Shown here: positions 34,601 to 47,500 of the stretch, one piece after another
Numbering within the stretch: position 1 is the stretch's first letter
How the letters are laid out: each line of letters opens with the position of its first letter
The notes under the pieces: model-generated
The model's input: the letters and a program-made list of their open reading frames with translations, nothing else
Database searches by the model: none
What the model was told of the DNA's origin: nothing
Origin: Apophysomyces variabilis
Lineage: Eukaryota > Mucoromycota > Mucoromycetes > Mucorales > Mucoraceae
Direction of reading: 5' to 3'
Length of the DNA stretch: 64,000 bases
Assembly (NCBI GenBank): GCA_002749535.1
Contig: MZZL01000405.1
Coordinates: forward strand, 1,233,834-1,297,833
Made by a program: the position numbers and the translations under genes

Positions 34601-37600
34601 CTTTTTACTTGGGGGTGGTTCACTTTAGCAAACCAAAACATAGTACGCCACCTGCTTATTGAAGCTAATCTGAACCGAAGCCTTCGCTCGTAGTGTTGTT
34701 TTTCTATATGGCCACCTAAGAATCTTTGTTCTCTACAATTTCCATTTTACTACCAGAACTTTTGTCGTTAAACGCTTTTCGTTTCTTTTTTGGCGCTCTC
34801 CCTCTCACAATCATTCAGGCCTATCTTTCACTTGCCGAGAAATAAAGATAGTTGTCAGCTATTTGCCTTTACGAGCAATGACCAATCTCTCTATTAGTAT
34901 ACTGTATTTTCGAGTTAATTTTTGCGCGCAAAAACATTTTGCCGGTAGTACAACCAGTTTCCTGCAAGCTGGTTCGACAGTAGTACTCTTCAGTTGATAT
35001 ATAGAAGTCTTTATTTAAGAGAAAATAATACGTCCAGCAATGAAGTAGAGGAACAGATTCGTTAGAGATATTGCCTGACGCTTTACAAGTAGGCCAAAGG
35101 GACCTGTTGTTCTCAGTAGCAATTTGGTATGTGTATGCAATCTTGATGTGTGGGTCAAGAGAGCTGAGCTGCAATAAGTGGGTAGAAGATATTACGAAGG
35201 ACAGTTAAATAGGCATTGTGTAAAATATTCAGCAGTAATGAGAAGGGTCAAGTGCTTTGCAAAAGTGCAATGAGTAGTTCAATATATTGTCTAATTGACG
35301 TCTATCCGTTTTCTATACGATAAAAATGCTCAATGATAGGATCCTTATATTGAGGATTATTGCTTTGTTCCTAGAGACATGTACCTTCAGTGAACACTGT
35401 CAATTTATCTCTATTTCTTACATATTCTATTGCCAATAAAAGTAACCATTCCTATGCTAACTTTGTCATTCGCTCTGTAATTTTCTAACGTAACATCAAG
35501 GTCCAGAAGCTATGTTATACGAGGCAGGTACCTAGGCTTCAAACATTCATTCTACTCTTCTTTTGCCTATCAGAAATTGTTGCCCACAAGCGATACTGGC
35601 TATTTACGTTCTTATGTCTCCAGATCGTCTTTAGCGTTTTAGACTATTTATCTTACTTGGTGCATCTTTATTTCCCAACACCATATCTATCAGTCACTTA
35701 CGTACACCTCTTGAATATCTTACACTGAAATGAGGACTTCATTTTCAGCAATATTTTCTGTTACGGTAAACGTATGCTAAAAATGGCCACAAATCCATTT
35801 ACTGCAGCCGCACGCGGCTGTAACGGAAGGAGCGAAGCGAGTGCAGAAGGACTAGTAAAGTAGAAAACTGAAATCTTACACAAGGCTTGCTATGTGTGAC
35901 AACAATATATGAGGCAGCTAAACAGCTATAGGTTCGCGGAAACGCAATCATTAGGACTGCTAGCAAAATCTAATATGGCAACATACGAACACTACTCGTA
36001 TAGGCAATTCTTTTGTTGCGCATACTTCAGCAATGCTTTAAAAGGTATATAGACGAAGGTGTGTTTAGGTGTAATGGCTACTGACATGGATCTGTATATA
36101 CTGTTTATTGAACAATTCTTTACGCTACTCTAAGTAAATTTTGCGTCCATGCAAGAATCAACTTTGCGCTAAAAGGGATATAAATATGCGTCATTAGTAA
36201 GTGGATTATGCAGGAAATGTATTTTGCTTACGTCAACTTGGACCTCCAGTGGACACAAAATTCATTCGAGCAGCGTAAAACATACGTTCACGATTAGTAA
36301 ATGGAAGGATAGCTTGACATCCATTTTACTTACCCCCCAAGGGTAATTCTGCGCAAAGGCAGGGGCCGGCCCCGCACCAGTATCGGTGAGGCCGGCAAGA
36401 GAGAGACACGGCATCCATAGAGTGGCCGGTTTGTGTGTAACGCACTGCAGAGGACTTAAAGCGATGCAAGACCTGGCGAGGACTTGGAAGCAGAAGATAA
36501 TGAATGACACTGTGCATAAACAGACAAGATTTCTTTTTCACTTACCTAGTGGAGTGCAGGGAGCTTACTCACACAACCAAGGTGCTTCGGGACAGAGGTC
36601 ATGCAGGCTAAAGGTTACAGAAGAGGGACATCAGTCATTCTGTACATATTATCAATACGAAGTACATACCGGGGATGTTTAGGATAACAGAGCCAAAGAA
36701 TTGAAAAGTTGTTGTCCCTTCGCGTTTATGTTGCTCAGGTCACTGAAACCAAAAATAACAGTCATGGATAAGAAATCGATGGGTGTCTTATGAATGACAA
36801 CAATTCAGAGATAAAACAACAATTTTTCCAAGAATAAAAAATGGACTCAGTCTGATAGAAGGTCTGGAACAGAATGCAACATCTGTAGTTGAAATATACC
36901 TTCTTTATTCGTTTCTATACGTCAGTATACTTATAGAGAGATGCAGATATAATGCCATTTATCCCGTGTTGAAGACAGCTTTAACATTACCAAAGTAAAA
37001 GTGAATTAGCATCATCCAAGTGAATCGAAGTTCGTAAAGATGCCTCAGCTGTGGTAAATAAGCCGATTAAACTCAGCGCTACTAAACGTGTTTGTTTTCC
37101 GACGATCGGTAAAGGATATCAAAAGAGGCAGTTTCGGGTTATATCTTCTTCGGTAGTTATCACACGTGCGATGTGTAAATCCAAGTGTGATCATTGGGTT
37201 TCTAAGTTGTTGAAATTTCCTGGCCATAAGAATGACATTGTCCCCCCCCACTTGCACATAGTTTTTTCACTGTCTTCATTGTCTTACAGAATAAACAACC
37301 CCTAACTGATTCCCACGAAATAAGCAGCTACTGGAAGGTAAATACACAGTATTGCAGTCATTAGCCCTGGTTGATATACGGGAAATCTGATAATTTGAAA
37401 GATGCAATAGTAAAAATCTTGGTTTGGTCGTCAATCTAACGATTAGATGATACTATGGGTTGATGGCAGTTACGCGAACATGAGAAGCGGACTTGGAAGC
37501 TTACTGACTATTCCTTTTCTTGTCTACACCTACCATAACTGGAAAACCTCGTCGAGAGTGGGAAAACGACTGTATGATCTAAAGCAACTCCCAAGACTTG
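34601..37600. other. Long gene-poor stretch
   Basis: AT-rich. Includes a GC hairpin at 35805-35844 and a short GC-rich patch at 36340-36440 containing the palindrome GGGGCCGGCCCC. A plus-strand frame at 36386-36682 and its minus-strand overlaps show no motif. No gene called. Confidence 0.3.
35805..35844. other. GC hairpin with adjoining GGAGCGAAGCGAGTGC motif
   Basis: CAGCCGC and GCGGCTG are perfect 7-bp arms separated by AC (35805-35820). The motif GGAGCGAAGCGAGTGC follows after 8 bases. The surroundings are AT-rich, so the sequence stands out as a unit. Confidence 0.5.
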
Positions 37601-37607
37601 CCTCTCC

Positions 37608-37617
37608 TATATAAAGG
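37608..37617 (+). promoter_or_regulatory. TATA box, C2H2 gene B
   Basis: TATATAAAGG, about 95 nt before the ATG, followed by a C/T-rich leader similar to that of gene D. Confidence 0.6.
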
Positions 37618-37704
37618 TGTTTTCTGTCTTCTTCTCCCCTGCTTACCATCGCATCTTTGTTCTTCATCTTAATTTCATTCTCTTCCATAAAGTCATCCCA
37701 TCTT

Positions 37705-38383
37705 ATGATGGTCAATCAGTCTCACGCAGCGATGAACAGCACAAGCCTAGCGTCGATTATCCATGTTCTCCGGTTAATCATCAATGAGTTAGAGAAAAAA
37801 CATCTTTTGGAAGACGAAGCAGCTGGATTCCCTAACATTTCATATCTGGATATGCGTAACTCCACCGAGGATACACAAGGTTTAAATTATCTGCTTCATT
37901 CTTTCCCAGAAATGACTGGCATGCCACTGTCCTTCCCAAATGGTTCGAACGGTTCAACATCGCACAATGTATTTGACGCATCAGCAATGTTGGAAGATGA
38001 TAGCAGTTCATATTCACATGAGTCTGCTTACCACTTTACAGAACGTCACGCAAATCAGGCAATAGTGCTGCAAAGCACAGGCAACGCTTCCGGTAGTGTT
38101 TTTTACACCAATGTTGACATTATCTCTTAAATCGCCAGATGCTTTAGGTCCCATTCCACAAATGGCAAATGTTAACACAAACAAGGCATGTGCTCGAGAA
38201 TTTACCGCACCGTGTACGTGGAGACAGCATCACCATAGAAGATCAGATCATGGTTCACGAACCCCACAAAGACGTACCGATAGCTTGGATGCCACAATTT
38301 GCAATCAATGTGGCAAAAAGTTTTCGCGCCGAGATGCAATGCTTAGGCACGTCAGAACTGTGCACAGAAATAGGACTAGATAA
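37705..38383 (+). CDS. Single C2H2 zinc-finger protein, family member B
   Basis: Exons 37705-38092 and 38148-38383 with a 55-nt phase-1 intron give 207 residues. The start is the ATG that aligns with an ATG in gene D, inside a shared sequence (CTCTTCCAT.AAG...TCCCA..TTATG). The N-terminal 30 residues form an amphipathic helix (SLASIIHVLRLIINELEKKH) that recurs in the other members. The middle is acidic and Ser/Asn-rich, then comes a basic region rich in Arg/His/Ser, and finally one C2H2 finger (CNQCGKKFSRRDAMLRHVRT then VH) seven residues from the end of the protein. Nuclear localisation is likely. The N-terminal helix may be an oligomerisation element, which would explain how a one-finger protein could bind DNA. 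Closest relatives are D and F. Confidence 0.82.
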
Positions 38384-41352
38384 CGTCATTCTGTAGCATT
38401 TCTTGTTTCCATATCTATAGGATTTTGTCTATGGATTATTCGACCTATGACGCCCTGCTGCCTTTCCTGTGTTTATTTCTACTTGAGACAACACTATTTC
38501 TTATGTTTATATTTTTGTTGTATTGATCTTTACTTTTTGTTTTTTTCTCTACCGTTTTTATGCTCATATCGCGTAATCCATCGTTTGGAGTGTCCCATTT
38601 AACATTGCTCTGTTCAAGCTGCAAAATTTGACAGAGATAAAGCGACGTTAGAAAGAAAACTCAAAATTAAATTGTACGGTAACTGGCAAATAAATAAATT
38701 GCAAGAAAACAAATAAATAAGAAAGATTGTAGTGACGCCTTGTGGCTGACCTTATTCCTGTCTTACGGAAGATGACAAATAGAAAAAGTCTTTGTTTGCT
38801 GCTGTAAAACTTCTGAACGCAATCTCACTATTGTAATGATTGATAGATGCTGCAAAACATCGCCACATTTACCAAAAATGGATGTTTTCAGTAATACATC
38901 CACCACGACGCTTCCTAGCTCACACCCTCTTCATTTAGTATTCACTCCTTGTAAGTAAGTAGGGACGTTGACCATAGGCCGTGCTAACTACAGTAACAAA
39001 ACCAGCATCTGCAAGCTTCAATCCTGCTTCCCAAGACTCGACATCAACGAAGTATTCGGCAATCGCATGACGCTTTGAAGTCTAATTGTGGAACCTGAGG
39101 GAAATTTAAGATAAAAGATGCATAGCAAGAATAAATCCTTGAGACTTGAGAAAAAAATTTTTTTTTATTGAGGTTAGATTCCAAGACTTATTGATACTGT
39201 GAGCGGGTATTAGATCGTAATTTCCTCGATACAGACTATGAACCAAGCCTTAAACATATTCATAACGAAGAAAAGTTTTTATTGGGATAGCCAATGGTAG
39301 ATTTTCGTTTACTCATGGTAAAGAGGTTGTCTCCGAGTCCCTGAGTCTGGCCTGTGTCTTTATTCAACAGGTTTTAGACTGTAATTGTGTCAGATCGATT
39401 TCAGGTTCAAGAAGTCTTTTTATGATCTCCGCTTTATTCTTGTTTTGATTGCTGCTTTAGGTAATGTGAAGACATTTATCGGTCTGTGTGTATGTCGAAA
39501 TACGACACTAATACCATATCGATCATTACTGGACAAGTACTCGGTCTTTCATAAGAGTCAAGACGTATGCTGGAAGACACAAGTGTATCGAATGTGGTAC
39601 TACCAATGACCAGTTTATGACCATCAGAGTGTGCAATCGTCCTTGCCCAGATCTTGCTGTACTTGGTTATTTTTTCTGAAACGGGAAAGATGACCTGTCG
39701 TTGCGATAGGTAATAGGTAGAGATGTGCATTTATATCGGGCTGTCGGCCATGGATTTCTAGCGTATTGAACAAAAAACGCTCTATATATAGTCAAATGGA
39801 ACATGGTCGAGGCGCCAGAGCCTTGGCAGCAAAGTAACGCAACTGTGCATGAATAAACGAATCCAGTGGTCACCTTATTTCACCCCACTTATTTTCAACC
39901 CTCAATAATTTCAACCTCTAAATGGTCTGCTCAGCGTTGAGGTTACCGGAGACCTACTTGGTCTTTGTTCAATAAACCACACATTGTATGGTCTAGCTCT
40001 CGGTAATTTCGCAGTGCCGTGAAATTACAGTGAAGTGCACCGCCGGAATCGGTTGTAGTCCTTAATCTGAGATGGTATTTGAGGGATCCAGCTCTTTTCC
40101 TTTCTTCTAATCAGAATCGTGAGTCTTGATGTCATAGCGGCGCGTAATGGTCGGCTCGGTGGCTATAGTGTATTATTCTCCTAGCCTTTGTCATCTCCGC
40201 TCGATCAAAGAGATAAGGTGCAAGGTGCCTATCACGCCCAGGAGCAGTTGCCGATCGCTACCTTTACTTTTGGTTTCCTTGCATACGTTTAGGACCGCTT
40301 CCTCATGTGTGCGTCAACTCTTAGTTCGACTAAGAAATAACACTATAACACGTTAAGACAGAGTGGATTATTTAGCATTACTTTGTTAAATTATTAGGTA
40401 CATTCGTTCATTTTCTTACCGGACTCCATACCAGCCGCCGACATTCTCATTCCCGCCCGATCTATTTCTCAGATGATTGGTCCACTTTGTCTTGTAACCA
40501 AACAAATCTTTATAGAATGGACATGGCAGCATGTTAACACTGTTCCATTCGGTCACTAATCTTTTGTGTAATCTCTTAACATTAAGCGAAATGCGTCTAA
40601 ACAAGCGTTTCTTCGTTTCGGTTGGAGATTGCTCGGGACCAAAACGTATTTCAGTTACCGATCACCAACTTTGAATCTCTATTAGGATATACTATGTTCA
40701 CCAGTGCCGTACAAACACCATATTGACCTATTCATGTGTTGTTTTTCACGCCTTCTAGTATTGGCCACCACAGATAAACTTGATGTTATGTATGACTAGT
40801 TATAGTCAAAGCTGTTGTTAATTTATCAGCTTGCTGCCAAAGCCGAATTCGTTACGTCATGAAACTTGGTATTGAAGCCCCTAGTAAGAGATTGCATCCC
40901 TTTCATTATCAGACTGTTTAATAGAAACGGCTACTATCAGATTTCCTACTTGTTAATCTTTAGAGCACAGGGATGTGTTTCTTCCATAAAGCTATGCGTG
41001 AACTTAGTATATCGACTTGAAAGTAAAGGTAGGCGGTCGGTATCTCAAACAGGTTTTTGTTCCCAAGCAATGCCCAATGTTAGAGAGCCCCTCTGTCACT
41101 GCAGAAAAGTTTTGACAATTTAATCGCCGCTTACCCCGAAAAGTCAGTTTTCATTTTGTGAAGGACTTGGTGTTGCTGTTGTCGGCGTTTTTTCTTTTGG
41201 CTCGGGTAAAAAAAAACCAGCTGTACGATCAAAATATGGATAACTCGTCTAAAACGTTTGTATCCCACTACCTGCATCACGTAGTACAAGCACCGACTCA
41301 AATATAGTCAAATATTTTTGCGTTGTCTTTTTTAAGTGGGAAGACGAAAAGG
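38384..41352. other. Gene-poor stretch between family members B and C
   Basis: AT-rich. Contains pogo-like terminal-repeat sequence at 39872-39950. No gene called. Confidence 0.3.
39872..39950. repeat. Possible pogo-like terminal repeat remnant
   Basis: GTCACCTTATTTCACCCCAC followed by TTTTCAACCCTCAATAATTTC and an inverted TTGAGGT. Similar in style to the remnant at 30.0 kb. No coding sequence is associated. Confidence 0.3.
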
Positions 41353-41359
41353 TATATAA
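41353..41359 (+). promoter_or_regulatory. TATA box, C2H2 gene C
   Basis: TATATAA, about 90 nt upstream of the ATG at 41446, with a C/T-rich leader between. Confidence 0.5.
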
Positions 41360-41445
41360 CCGTACCGGAATCCTTTTCTTTCTGTTTTGCCAAAACACCC
41401 TTTTTTACATCTTCTTTACTATTTTCGTAGGTATATTCCAGAGTG

Positions 41446-42126
41446 ATGATTACCAATCCTTTCAACCCATTGGATCTGCTCGCACACATGGACGAAGGGA
41501 CAATAATATCGGCTATCCGAATCCTTGCTGAGGTCTTGGAAACAAAGCAGTGCTCTGAAGGAACAACAATCACGTCTCCCAGTTGCCCAAACCCGGTTGG
41601 TCCTGCTGAAGTTACACAGACCTCACACGATACTGAAGTAGCCGCCCAAAACCTATATATGGCAGCGCATTTTCAAAGTGCTGCACCGATCAGCCCTAGA
41701 TACTGTATATACCACCTGAGCCGACAGTAATAGGATATCAAAGTTCTGTGCACCAATGTCAAGCTACCTATGAAGATAAAGACATTCAGACAGGCACACT
41801 ACCATTTCTGCAAGATACGAGTAACGTATTTGAAGGTAATCTTGAGGCTCAATTGCTTTGTTCATACCTTTTAATCACAGTATTAATTAGACACCATAAC
41901 CAACACCATGATTACGGGTGTAAGTACTTTGGATTTACAGATGTATGGTCTACCATGGAACCAGAGAAGGCGCAGTCAACCATCACTGCCTAGGCAGGCA
42001 CTAACATCATCAAGACGTGTTCGCGGTACCAGAAACCGTACGTGTCCTAGATGCAGTAGGACACTGTCTCGCCCCGATGCGTTGCAAAGGCATATCAACA
42101 CAGTATATAGAGACAAGAAACAATAA
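41446..42126 (+). pseudogene. C2H2 family member C, decaying copy
   Basis: Closest to gene E: both have an N-terminal block MDEGTIISAIRILAEVLE / MDEATIISTIYLLFLLLE. Exon 1 is 41446-41835 and exon 2 is 41891-42126, with a 55-nt intron at the family position. Two lesions are visible. First, exon 1 is 390 nt where intact members have lengths of 3n+1; frame comparison with E places a one-base loss near 41706, so translation stops after YHLSRQ. Second, the finger reads CPRCSRTLSRPDALQRH followed by INTVY, so the last zinc-ligand His is Tyr. TATA box, intron and exon 2 length are otherwise preserved, which suggests recent loss. A short truncated protein or an unannotated splice form cannot be excluded. 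Confidence 0.8.
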
Positions 42127-43719
42127 GTTGTTTACTTACTCTGTTTCTCTATATTCTTTTTCCTGCGGAAATTACATATGTATGACTCTCTTTTTGTGCA
42201 CAATTTGCTTCAAGGCCTTTTTTTTCTTTTTTTTACTCAAGTGGCCCATTTCCTTTTACATCGATGGAAAATTTCATGGTTTAAATTTGCTTATTTACTG
42301 TTCCCTTTTTTTTTTCCTCTTCCTTGTATGCCATTTTCATATCATGCTTTCAAATAGCTGAATATTGACATTGCTTTCATATATTACATTAAATTTCTTT
42401 TTCCGCAATAAAATACAAAGTCTCAAACGCGCTACCTTCGGCTTCTCATTATCTTGTCAAGACCAAACAGCATAGAGTATGGGACCTGTCTGCTGCATCA
42501 CAATACAGAAGAAATCCGGAAAGGGATCAAATATAATATAGAAACACGGGAGCAATTAGGATATCAACTGAACAAGAACAATATGGCGGAGCCATCCTCA
42601 TAGTACAGATACAAAAGGTCGTACTCACTAAGAGCACTACGAGCAAACATTAAAGAGCTTGCTAGCTTGTGAACTTTCCATTGCGTATTAAGATACTCCT
42701 GCCGTAAAATGCACTTTTATGCTTTATTTGTATGAACAACTTGCTTAGCAAAGAAAGGTTTCAGAAGGTGTTCGAAGCCACTGTGATGGTGGTATTACAG
42801 TGAAAAGGGTGGCCGTCGAAATATGTTATGCATTCTGGCTATAGGATTCTTAAATCAAAACGATGCATTGCTGAGAGATAAATCGAAATAGAAAATAACA
42901 ATGCGAAGGGTACAAAAGGTTGGTAAAATATGCAGAACCTTAGTTGGCAAAAGACTTGGAATAGCAAAAGATTAGTAGGAATAAAGTACAAGCGGGAACT
43001 CTATGTAGTCAAGTTTACACTCCTGATCTTTTGCTTAAATTCGCATTGCTTGTTAATGTAAATGACACCTTCAGACACTTGGAAATTGATATGTTTGTAT
43101 TAAACTGCACTCTTTATCATGAGTTAGGATGAGATGCTCATGAAATGCCTTGCAGTATTGACCTATGCCGAGGCCACTTTGCGATATCTGCTATGTGCAA
43201 CGCACTGAAGCACACGTACACCAATCTATTAACATCATAACTTGTATTTTTCTGCTTAAGTTGCTGAACGAGCTCCTTCCTAGCTATGAAAAAGAGTATG
43301 ACTCTTGCTGAGGAAACGCGGGCCTATGGCAACTATGTCAGTAACGCGGTATTCGATCCGCACATTACGCTGCTTTTTCCAAAACTTTTCCGTAGCAGAA
43401 AAGTTGTAATAGGAATGACAATGGCTTTAAAATGACATCAATGACTTCTTTCTAATTTTTGGTATCATAATCCCTGAATCGACTTTTATGAAAATGCCAT
43501 GCACCTTTTCGTACGACAAACAAATGCATCGGATGTTGGCCTTCTCGCATATTCCTAAAAATTCAGGATGGGGCTGAGTAAATCTTTGCATTAGCTCAAC
43601 CGAGTTGCTATATTCCACGAAAAATAGTTCCATTTGCTCGTGTAACCAGTGGGACTCCATTGGGACCATTGGGACCATTGGGACCATCGAGAAGAGAGGT
43701 TTTGAAAGACCAATTACCC
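42127..43719. other. Gene-poor stretch between family members C and D
   Basis: AT-rich. A 9-bp unit CCATTGGGA is tandemly repeated at 43657-43686. A minus-strand frame overlapping gene D's promoter is not supported. Confidence 0.35.
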
Positions 43720-43727
43720 TATATATG
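43720..43727 (+). promoter_or_regulatory. TATA box, C2H2 gene D
   Basis: TATATATG about 85-105 nt before the two candidate ATGs, followed by a T/C-rich leader. Confidence 0.5.
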
Positions 43728-43808
43728 AAGAAGTATCGATAGCGTTTCTTTTTCCTTCTTTCTGTCAGCAGTACACCTTTGCTCTTCCTCATCCTCCCAT
43801 TCTCTTCC

Positions 43809-44531
43809 ATGAAGCCTTCCCACTTTATGATTACAGATCTTTTTGACTCACAAATGGACAGTGTAAGCATACCATTGATTATCCGTTTTTTGCGTACAGT
43901 GATCGCGGAACTGGAAACCAAGTATCTTCTGGAAAACGGGGAAGTTACATCTGCCTGTTTTTTGCATCCCAATATGGGCGATAATACCGAGGCTGCACAA
44001 TCTTCGGATGATGTCCTTGCTTCTGCTGAAGACTTTTTCTTCTCTTCCGCTGATTCTACTTTGCCTTGTCCGTATGACGTTGATGATCCAAGGTTACACA
44101 ACGTATTCCATGAACGGCCAACGTTGACAGACCAAAGAAGTGTTCATCAACACCAATACGTTTCTGAGTTTGCAGGACTTCAGACAAACTCAGTAGCATC
44201 GGTGCAAGGCACAAATAGCGCTTTGCAAGGTAGTATCGAAGTTTCATTTTGGTTTAACGTGTTTTGTCACAGTGTTTTAACCATAAACCTTTTAGGTCCT
44301 TCCGTTGAGGTCGTAAATGGTCATACAAGTATCTCATACCATGAAACATTTGGCTCGCCATCTGGTCAGAGGCTTCCCCGTCATAGAAGAATAAATGGCC
44401 GCCCAGAAAATTCGAAGAGACGCGCTCATGATTTGAATGCCATGATTTGTCCCCATTGCGGCAGGAGACTTTCACGCAGAGATGCTATGCTAAGGCACGT
44501 CAGAACTGTTCACGGAAATAGAGAACAATAA
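43809..44531 (+). CDS. Single C2H2 zinc-finger protein, family member D
   Basis: Exons 43809-44229 and 44296-44531 with a 66-nt phase-1 intron (a multiple of three, so the frame stays open unspliced) give 218 residues. A second in-frame ATG at 43827 aligns with the start of gene B and may be the real one; in B the first position is ATA. The layout matches B: an N-terminal helix (SIPLIIRFLRTVIAELETKY), an acidic Ser-rich middle with a conserved VHQHQYVSEFAG-like segment also seen in F, an Arg-rich linker, and a terminal finger (CPHCGRRLSRRDAMLRHVRT then VH). B, D and F share the RRDAMLRHVRTVH block exactly. Its presence on the same strand as all other members is consistent with spread by tandem duplication and later separation. 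Confidence 0.82.
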   Translation: MKPSHFMITDLFDSQMDSVSIPLIIRFLRTVIAELETKYLLENGEVTSACFLHPNMGDNTEAAQSSDDVLASAEDFFFSSADSTLPCPYDVDDPRLHNVFHERPTLTDQRSVHQHQYVSEFAGLQTNSVASVQGTNSALQGSIEVSFWFNVFCHSVLTINLLGPSVEVVNGHTSISYHETFGSPSGQRLPRHRRINGRPENSKRRAHDLNAMICPHCGRRLSRRDAMLRHVRTVHGNREQ

Positions 44532-47500
44532 GGTTATACCTACTGTTGTATTTTTGTAAATCATATTTCCGTAAGAGGATTATGTATTGTCAAGTTTGTT
44601 CTCTTTTCTTGTCCTTTCTTCAAAAGTGACTTTAGGTTATTCTTTTCTTGTTTGCATAAATTTTTCTTTGTCCATTTCACCTTTTGACACAATGAAAAGC
44701 ATATTTTTATATACCGCCCGTTTACCTTTGCTTTACGTTATATTCACCGTCACGACCAACACCACCACAGGCCCAGATAGTAGAACCTAGCCTTTTTCTA
44801 TGGTAAGGACCAAGGTAGTAAAGCAATGCTACGTAGTTCCTATGTGCACCTGTTTATCAAAATAAAAAAATCCGTGAATAGGAAAGACTATAATAACTGT
44901 CATAGCATATAATGAGAAATCAGCAATCCAAATTTTCATTGGTTTAGGGGAGTATGTTACTTCTGCGTGATCAGTTTCAAGCACCGTTATCGGTGAATGA
45001 AAATAAAGTCACCGATATGCAATTGTGCGCACGGACCAAATGTAGCGTAATGACGGAGTCGAAATGATTAAAATGCCGCCTAATATTTTTAAGGATTGTA
45101 TTGCGGGATGGATAAATAAAACAAGCCTAATACAAAGCTACTCCATAACGGCAATACAATTACACTATAAACTTTCTACTTGAATTTGGTCCTTGCTTCT
45201 TCTTTGTATACCCTGACTTGTCCGGTTAGAGTCATGGTGCTGATCATGCATGATGTTGGATCAGGCCCAAATATAGTGTCATTGTACTGTATGCCTTTTC
45301 CTTATAAGCCTCAATTTGTATGGTTTTTTGTTTTAGAATCTGCTTGGAAAGCGAAACAAATAAAGGCCAGTTCTATTTGTCCACGACTTAGAGTTTGCCT
45401 TCTCCTGTATTACTTGTCATAGTTCAGCACAATTGACAAAATTTAGCGCGTATAACTAAGCTCCAAATGCTTATTTGAAATGAAAAGAGAACATAAACCA
45501 CTACTGTGCATCAAGTAGAGATTTGAAGGTGCTCAATTAACCCAAAATATGCTAAACATCTTGCTGCAATACTTGAACATTGTAAGAGCTATCGGATCGA
45601 TACAGTGTGAAAGAAACTCTTTTATGGGACAAATCTGGGCTTATTAATGTCACAGCTTCCTTTATGGAAAGCTAAGGGGAAACTTCTTCAATCCTGCTTA
45701 TTGCTTTATTGTATTCCCATTGATAAGAGTTAAGCATACGAGTTACCAGACAAGGAACTGTGGCGAATGTATCTAACCATGAATCTAGTCCCGAATACAC
45801 TGACAAAGACATGTTTTTGCTCGTTTTAATCAAGATCACAAGATCAATAAAGGGGCGCATAATTGCTGGGGCAAGCAAAAGCATGACCTCCTTATTCTTC
45901 CACATAAAGATTGACTAACCGCTCATAGGGCGGCAAATCGGATTGGGTATAGCGTATTAAATTCTGAATGGCTGCGATAAGACCAAGAGTAGCCCGAAGA
46001 TACGAATTAGCAGAAAATAGGACCGGAAACGAAACTGATCGACCAAGCAGCCCGATTGCTTAATAGTAATAAAAAGCACGGGCAAGTTTCTTTGGCAGTG
46101 ATCGCTTGTAGTTTTGGATCAACCTATAGAAAAGTAAGACAGCGCGTTTACCGATGTCCGTAACACTAAAATAATTTATATAGGTTAGTGACCTTCAAAC
46201 GTGATTTTACAATAGGGAACCTCACTTGTATTGCAGTAGAGCAAACAATTATGCAAAATATCAGGTCAAAGTAGACAAAGGATAAAACCATTGACTTCCT
46301 CAGTAAGTATATCTCTATGAACTGGCTCACTTGGTACATAACTGTCAACCAACAATGAGTATCAGTACGCGCTGAAGCTGCTTCACCTAAACCAAAACTG
46401 AAGACAAGTATAATTTGTTTAGGTATATCAGGATATGATGTAATTGATAGGAAAGTTATAGCAGTTAATGTGCATCACAAAATTATCGGAACTGAGGCAT
46501 TTGAAACCTTCTCTTGGGTACAATGAGGAACATCGGGTTAGTTATTTCCGCTGACATGGCCAATTTAGGAGGTAGCTATGCTGCAATTGATAATGTACCT
46601 ATTACGTGTTAAACATACAAAGTATGATTTTCTTTTCTATTTGCATAACAGGCCACGTACCTTCCTTTTATGGCACCAGACTCTTCCTATAAAAACACAC
46701 CATTTCCATCTACATCCAACACCATCTTCTTCGCTGATCATTTTACTTTACTTTATATTTATTTACTGAAGTCAACAAAAAAAGAAGCAGTTCTATAACA
46801 AAGAATTATTAAATCACAATTAGAACAAAACATACAACACGACTGCCGTATACTAGCGCTTTTTTTTGCTTTACCATTTTCCAAGAGATTGGTGATATCA
46901 GTACTCAATATTAGTGCTACGCAGACATAGCACTCTCACAAAACAGGGGGGGAGAGAATCCCGCAACCGTGAAACACCGAACCGCTACAATCGGGGTGTT
47001 CGACACTTATTCCACTAACAATGGGGCTTTGACAGCCGTCCTTAGTTTGAACGAATATGTCTATCTGACCAACGGCGAAAGGGGATTTCGACCGAAGTAA
47101 TTAAGAAGTCTTGTATCTTTGAGACTTCTTACTCATTCTTTACATTTCTTTGCCGCACCTAATTAATCTCTTTATTGGGTGCGACAACCTGGAGGCAAAT
47201 AGACAACATGTGCAAATGGATCGGGATCTAGGCTTAGCTGTATGCGTGAAAACAGTTCCCAGCCCAAACTCCATGCAAGTTCATATGAAAGTATAAACCC
47301 TAACCAGGTTTTTAGCTATTTGACCGTACCAATCCGTTCAGCTAGTAACTGATCGATTGACATCAAGTTTTACACGATACTAATTATTATCCGAACAAAG
47401 TCTCGTCCATAATCGACAACTTCACCCCTCTCTCCGTTGACATGCGTAATTGACTGTGTCTTGCGAGATATTGCCACAATACAATGCGACAGTATCGAAG

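Noticed and set aside
36262..36682. Overlapping frames on both strands in a GC-rich patch
   Set aside because: They arise because GC-rich DNA lacks stops. No motif and no splice continuity.
43427..44101. 224-codon minus-strand frame overlapping C2H2 gene D
   Set aside because: It is antisense to the first exon of gene D, which has family support and a conserved intron and finger.
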